From: Colimorpha sp045222795
GTDB lineage: Bacteria; Bacteroidota; Bacteroidia; Bacteroidales; P3
Assembly: GCA_045222795.1 (NCBI GenBank)
Contig: JBGUZF010000030.1
Coordinates: 1 to 10,514 of the forward strand
Direction of reading: 5' to 3'
DNA length: 10,514 bases
Position numbers and translations under genes: made by a program. Position 1 is the stretch's first letter, and every line of letters begins with the position of its first letter. Below are positions 7,210 to 10,514 of this stretch, piece by piece. Below the pieces are notes generated by a model. The model was not told the origin of the DNA, searched no databases, and saw only the letters and a list, made by a program, of their open reading frames with translations.

Positions 7210-7794
7210 TTACCGGGCGTTGACCACTGCCGCTATTGCTGTGCCCAGCAGCAGTACGCAGGCCAGTATCATCCATCTTCTAGGACGCATGTTCACCTTC
7301 TGGCGGCCGAACATCAAACCCAGATAGCCGAAGACGAACGACATCCCGAACATCGGCCATATCATCTTGTGCAGAGGGTTCGCCATCTCCGTGAAGCCCG
7401 CTCCCACGCCTACGAGGAACACGTTGATTCCGGTGACGACAATCATGCCGCCGAATGCCAACATCGACCCTTTCGCGAGATTGAATACCGGCAGTCGCGG
7501 CTCTCTGCGCAGGTAGGGGAATAACATCTTGATTATCACCACCAGTACCATTCCCAGGAAGATATACGCGTTGACGTCGGCGTACATCGAGGGGTCGCTG
7601 GGCGAATACATGCACAGCATGATACCTATCAGGCCTCCCAGATAGAAGAGGACGGCGTGTATGGCCGACTGTGCCAGGATGACCAGCAGACCTTCGCTGA
7701 GGCGTATGGGCGTCGCCTCTCCGCTGCGGCGGAAAAACAACATGTTGACCACACCCATCGCCAGCGCGATTACGATATACGATACTATTGACAT
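7210..7794 (-). CDS. Small six-TM membrane protein with MntP (DUF204)-like layout
   Basis: A 194-residue, very hydrophobic protein with about six predicted TM helices (about 3-20, 36-60, 74-95, 108-132, 144-163, 173-191) and a basic loop in the middle. The order of short motifs follows E. coli MntP, the manganese exporter: RLSEGLLVILAQSAIHAV (31-48) matches the FSEALRTGLIFGAVE region, TGINVFLVGVGAGF (121-134) matches the TSLDAMAVGVGLAF repeat, and FGYLGLMFGR (155-164) matches the LGMMVGR end. The signature Asp of each MntP half is absent: the first aligns near Val16/Asn17, the second with Asn124. I therefore infer a MntP-fold relative, not a demonstrated Mn(II) exporter; substrate unknown. 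This alignment is from memory of the family and by eye. The start ATG overlaps the end of rsmA by 10 nt, so it is translated from the same mRNA as the last gene of the leftward operon. Confidence 0.7.
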   Translation of the reverse strand: MSIVSYIVIALAMGVVNMLFFRRSGEATPIRLSEGLLVILAQSAIHAVLFYLGGLIGIMLCMYSPSDPSMYADVNAYIFLGMVLVVIIKMLFPYLRREPRLPVFNLAKGSMLAFGGMIVVTGINVFLVGVGAGFTEMANPLHKMIWPMFGMSFVFGYLGLMFGRQKVNMRPRRWMILACVLLLGTAIAAVVNAR

Positions 7795-8552
7795 GATTCT
7801 ATGGCTTTTGTGATAGTTATGAAGTCGTCTGTCGCCAGCTGCTCGGCTCTCTTGCCCAGCATCTCCTCGGGTACCTTGTCGAGGGGCATCCCCAGTTGGC
7901 GGAGGGCGTTGCGCAGCGTCTTGCGGCGCTGGTTGAAGCCTGCCTTCACCACCTGCACGAAGAGCTTCTCGTCGCAGTCGAGACTCTCCACCTCGTTCCT
8001 CGTGAGCCTTATCACCGCCGACTTCACCTTGGGTGGCGGGTTGAAGACGTTCTCGTTGACGGTGAAGAGATACTCTATCTTGTAAAACGCTGATAACAAG
8101 ACCGACAGTATGCCGTAGGTCTTGCTTCCGGGACCTGCGGCGACCCTCTCGGCCACCTCTTTCTGGAACATGCCCACCACCTCGACGACGCTGTTGCGGT
8201 TGTCGAAGACCTTGAAGAGGATCTGTGACGAGATATTGTAGGGGAAGTTGCCGATGATGGCGAAACGCTCTTGAAACAAGCTGCTTAGGTCATATTTCAA
8301 GAAGTCGCCCTCAATCACGTCGAGGGTGGGGTAGTGGTCGTGCAGATAGGCCACGCTCTCGCGGTCGATCTCCACCACGTGGAAGTCCGTATCCTCCCTC
8401 TCTATCAGGTATTTGGTGAGCACTCCCATTCCCGGACCTATCTCCAGCACGTGGTGCGACGCTCTGTCGAGACTCTCCACAATCCGTCGGGCGATGCCCT
8501 CGTCGGTCAGGAAATGCTGTCCCAGGAACTTCTTTGCTCTTACTTCAGTCAT
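7785..8552 (-). CDS. rsmA: 16S rRNA (adenine1518-N6/adenine1519-N6)-dimethyltransferase RsmA/KsgA
   Basis: A 255-residue cytoplasmic SAM-dependent enzyme that dimethylates two adjacent adenines in the 3'-terminal hairpin of 16S rRNA (helix 45) during late 30S assembly; loss gives kasugamycin resistance. Motifs run in the expected order: KKFLGQHFL at 7-15, the SAM-binding EIGPGMGVLT at about 37-46, VVEID at the end of the second strand, EGDFLKYD, catalytic motif IV GNFPYNISSQ (Phe instead of the Leu seen in E. coli NLPY, the usual Bacteroidota form), then NPPPKVKSAVIRL and the C-terminal FNQRRKTLRNAL and RAEQL. Length is normal for the family (E. coli 273). The ATG overlaps the stop of the upstream TPR gene as ATGA, and its end overlaps the next gene by 10 nt, so it sits in the middle of a tightly coupled three-gene operon. 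Assignment is secure. Confidence 0.97.
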   Translation of the reverse strand: MTEVRAKKFLGQHFLTDEGIARRIVESLDRASHHVLEIGPGMGVLTKYLIEREDTDFHVVEIDRESVAYLHDHYPTLDVIEGDFLKYDLSSLFQERFAIIGNFPYNISSQILFKVFDNRNSVVEVVGMFQKEVAERVAAGPGSKTYGILSVLLSAFYKIEYLFTVNENVFNPPPKVKSAVIRLTRNEVESLDCDEKLFVQVVKAGFNQRRKTLRNALRQLGMPLDKVPEEMLGKRAEQLATDDFITITKAIESCQ

Positions 8553-10360
8553 CTTGCTTTCAGGGTGTTATAACGTTTGCGTGCTCGGTCGACATAGAGA
8601 CTCGTCGGGTAGTCGAGCAGCAGCTTCTCGTAGCATTCCAGTGCCGTCTGTGGGCGTTCGAGCTTCTCCTCGTTCAGTTCGGCGCGCATCATCAGGGCGT
8701 CGTCGGCTGTGATGTCGTTGGGGTAGAAGTTCACCAGTCGGTTGAGCAGCGAGTCGGCCTCGTCGTAACGGCCTTGTTTCATGCGTATCTGTGCCTTGCG
8801 CATCAGTACCTCGTCCAGGAGTGGGTGTGACATCGCGTGGCTGCTTACGGCGTCGAAGGCGTCCCATGCCGAGTCGAGCATGTTGCGGTAGAGCAGCAGG
8901 TCGGCGTCGGCGAAGAGCTCCAGCATGCCGTAGGTGCTGTCCTCCTCCATATTGTCGGAGATGAGCAGCGAGAGCTCCATAGCGTCGTTGGCTATCAACT
9001 TGCTGGTCGACGCCCTCAGCACGTTGAGCTGCGACTTGGCCCATTCAAAGTCGTGGTTATAGTACGACAGGCGTGCGTTGCGGTATTTGCCCATAGCGCC
9101 CAGCACGTCCTCCTTGTTGGCTTTCTCCACCTGCATGTAGAGCAGCGAGGCGTCCCATGTCTGTCCCACGAAGAGCAGCAAGTCGCCCAGCTCGAGCTTT
9201 ATCTCGTCCCTGAGCTGCGGTCTGAGGCGCGGAATCTCGAGAGCGTCGTCCAGCATGTCGACGGCTGCCTGTGCTTCGCCGCCGTGATAAGCCATCAGGG
9301 CGGCGTAGTTGCGCATCAGGGGTATGGTGCGCTCGTTCTTGCCCAGCTCACCGAATGCCGCCAGGTATTTCGCCTGCAGTGTCGCAAGACTCTTGCTGTC
9401 AATGGTATAGTTGTGTTTTATCTGTGCGAACTCCACCTCCAGCTCGCCCACGCGGGCGTCGAAATAGTGGGGGCTCTCCTTGCCTTTGGCCGTGAGCTTG
9501 CGGTAGGCGTCGGCGGCCACCGTGAGGTCGTCGTTGTTCTGTGCTATCTGTGCGACCCTCAGCAGCTGCTTGCCTCCGAGGTCGGGGAAGCGGGCGTCGA
9601 TGGCTTCGGCCTGTTCGAGGGCGAAGCGGAAGTCCTTCTGCTGCAGGGCGAACCATATCATCATCTCCAGATAAGTCTTGTTCTCTGGGTGCTCCTGCAC
9701 GCGGCTCACCAGCGCGCGCCGCACTCCTTCGCCCAGCCGCTCGTCGGGAGCCTCCTGCAGGGCTCGCTGCATCGATATCTGAATAGAACTCATCATGCCG
9801 GGATAATTGTCCAGCAAGTCGAAGTACTCGTCGGTCATCGCCGTATAGTTCCCCATCTGCTGGTATACGCCCACCAGCTCGTTGAAATACAGCTGTCTGT
9901 TGCGTGTCTTCTCTCTGGCTTTCAGGTATGTGCGTGCCGCGTAGTCGGGTCGTCCGGCGCTCACGAAGGCCATCGCGAGGTCGGGTATCGGCTGGAGGTT
10001 CGTGGTGATGGCGTCGATGGCCTTGTCGAAACACTTCAGGGCGCTCTTCTCCTGTTTCTGCCGCAGGTACACCACCCCTTCGTCGACATAGAGGCTCAGC
10101 TCTTTGCCGTTGCTCTTGCGCCGGCGTTCCACGAGCTTCACGGCGTCGCGGTACTGCTCCAGCTGCAGGTAAGTCGACAGCAGGCGCTGGTAGTAATATT
10201 TGTTGGACGACTGCTTATAGAGACCTTCGTAGAGCTGTGCTGCCTGTGCATACTCCCCGTGGTCATAATAGTAGGCCGCCAGCTGCTCGTTTATCTGCTG
10301 TGCAGCGGCGCCCGCCATGAAGGCCAAACACCATGTTATCAGTAATATGCACTTGCGCAT
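8549..10360 (-). CDS. Exported tetratricopeptide-repeat protein of unknown function
   Basis: A 603-residue protein with a clear Sec signal peptide: basic MRKC, hydrophobic core to about residue 17, and a likely signal peptidase I cut after AAA at 18-20. There is no lipobox at the cut. The mature part is almost wholly helical TPR-like repeats, for example at about 26-60 (YYYDHGEYAQAAQLYEGL), 92-118, 127-150, 160-186 and, most canonically, 517-600 (MKQGRYDEADSLLNRLVNFY; ALECYEKLLLDYP). The block at 427-470 (around DFEWAKSQLNVLRAS) is one I recognise as strongly conserved in Bacteroidota TPR proteins of this length, but no function is established to my knowledge. The final repeats resemble BamD/CpoB-type TPRs, so a periplasmic scaffolding role in envelope assembly is plausible but is inference. 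The start is fixed by the signal peptide, though only 6 nt separate it from the upstream terminator. It overlaps rsmA by 4 nt. Confidence 0.85.
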   Translation of the reverse strand: MRKCILLITWCLAFMAGAAAQQINEQLAAYYYDHGEYAQAAQLYEGLYKQSSNKYYYQRLLSTYLQLEQYRDAVKLVERRRKSNGKELSLYVDEGVVYLRQKQEKSALKCFDKAIDAITTNLQPIPDLAMAFVSAGRPDYAARTYLKAREKTRNRQLYFNELVGVYQQMGNYTAMTDEYFDLLDNYPGMMSSIQISMQRALQEAPDERLGEGVRRALVSRVQEHPENKTYLEMMIWFALQQKDFRFALEQAEAIDARFPDLGGKQLLRVAQIAQNNDDLTVAADAYRKLTAKGKESPHYFDARVGELEVEFAQIKHNYTIDSKSLATLQAKYLAAFGELGKNERTIPLMRNYAALMAYHGGEAQAAVDMLDDALEIPRLRPQLRDEIKLELGDLLLFVGQTWDASLLYMQVEKANKEDVLGAMGKYRNARLSYYNHDFEWAKSQLNVLRASTSKLIANDAMELSLLISDNMEEDSTYGMLELFADADLLLYRNMLDSAWDAFDAVSSHAMSHPLLDEVLMRKAQIRMKQGRYDEADSLLNRLVNFYPNDITADDALMMRAELNEEKLERPQTALECYEKLLLDYPTSLYVDRARKRYNTLKAR

Positions 10361-10366
10361 TGCTAC

Positions 10367-10393
10367 AAAAAAACCGGACCTTTGAATCCGGTT
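10367..10393 (-). terminator. Intrinsic terminator after tRNA-Lys
   Basis: Read on the minus strand, AACCGGA (10393-10387) pairs perfectly with TCCGGTT (10378-10372) around an 8-nt loop, and the downstream arm runs into an uninterrupted row of seven T (10373-10367). This is a compact rho-independent terminator starting 15 nt after the tRNA 3' end. It lies immediately before the TPR gene start codon at 10360, so it either ends the tRNA transcript or acts as a partial terminator controlling read-through into the TPR-rsmA operon. Confidence 0.8.
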
Positions 10394-10408
10394 GCATCAT
10401 GTTCTTTG

Positions 10409-10481
10409 TGACCCAGCTGGGGCTCGAACCCAGGACCCCAACATTAAAAGTGTTGTGCTCTACCTACTGAGCTACTGAGTC
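10409..10481 (-). tRNA. tRNA-Lys (anticodon UUU)
   Basis: A complete 73-nt cloverleaf on the minus strand. The 7-bp acceptor stem GACTCAG/CTGGGTC has one G-U pair and discriminator A. The D arm is GCTC/GAGC with an 8-nt loop. The anticodon arm is CAACA/TGTTG with loop CTTTTAA, placing anticodon TTT at 10448-10446. The variable loop has 5 nt, and the T arm is CTGGG/CCCAG with loop TTCGAGC. The anticodon reads AAA and AAG lysine codons. The 3' CCA is not encoded (the discriminator is followed by CAAAG), so it must be added after transcription. The gene is followed after 15 nt by an intrinsic terminator; its promoter, or an upstream tRNA in the same transcript, lies outside the window. Confidence 0.97.
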
Positions 10482-10514
10482 GCTGTCGTTGCTGACAGGT
10501 TGTCGTCTTTTGTG

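Noticed and set aside
8837..10345. A 502-codon open frame on the plus strand opposite the TPR gene
   Set aside because: Same cause: a codon-bias shadow of the minus-strand TPR gene. The translation has no domain and is rich in Val, Leu, His and Gln, and the opposing frame has a signal peptide and TPR repeats.
10483..10498. Small inverted repeat CTGTC/GACAG just 5' of tRNA-Lys
   Set aside because: A 5-bp stem with a 6-nt loop is common by chance, has no T-tract, and the window ends 16 nt further on, so its context cannot be judged; it could be a spacer stem in a longer pre-tRNA transcript.
10482..10514. Possible promoter or second tRNA upstream of tRNA-Lys
   Set aside because: The 33 bases available show no clear TAnnTTTG/TTTG pair and no tRNA 3' half, so nothing can be supported.

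Overview
The window looks like a core, vertically inherited chromosomal segment of a GC-rich member of the Bacteroidota, most likely Bacteroidales. Three things suggest this: a textbook Bacteroidota -7 promoter element (TACTTTTG) upstream of the first gene, an A-rich leader with no Shine-Dalgarno sequence before its start codon, and protein families in the forms typical of that group (a PpiD-type membrane-anchored SurA/parvulin chaperone, the RsmA motif IV spelled NFPY, and a long LptF/LptG-type permease). I see no insertion sequence, phage gene, CRISPR array or other sign of recent transfer.

Right-pointing block (about 12-7200): a promoter, then a PpiD-like periplasmic folding factor, a 78-nt spacer holding an inverted repeat, then four genes packed end to end or overlapping: a membrane-anchored LytM/M23-domain protein, dxr (MEP isoprenoid pathway), rseP (site-2 intramembrane protease) and a six-TM LptF/LptG family permease (LPS export). 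Apart from dxr these are all envelope-biogenesis or envelope-quality-control functions, and dxr feeds undecaprenyl phosphate synthesis, so the block reads as one envelope operon.

Left-pointing block (10481-7210): tRNA-Lys(UUU), an intrinsic terminator, then an exported TPR protein, rsmA (16S rRNA dimethyltransferase) and a small membrane protein with the MntP (DUF204) two-repeat layout. The three proteins are joined by 4-nt and 10-nt overlaps. The two blocks converge with only 9 nt between stop codons at 7200/7210.

No wholly new system is evident. The recurring oddity is that three proteins keep a family fold but have lost signature residues: the PpiD-like protein lacks both parvulin histidines, the LytM protein lacks both catalytic-type histidines while keeping the zinc ligands, and the MntP-like protein lacks the Asp of each half. 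The other point worth checking is how the TPR-rsmA operon is expressed, since its start codon lies 6 nt beyond the T-tract of the tRNA terminator.
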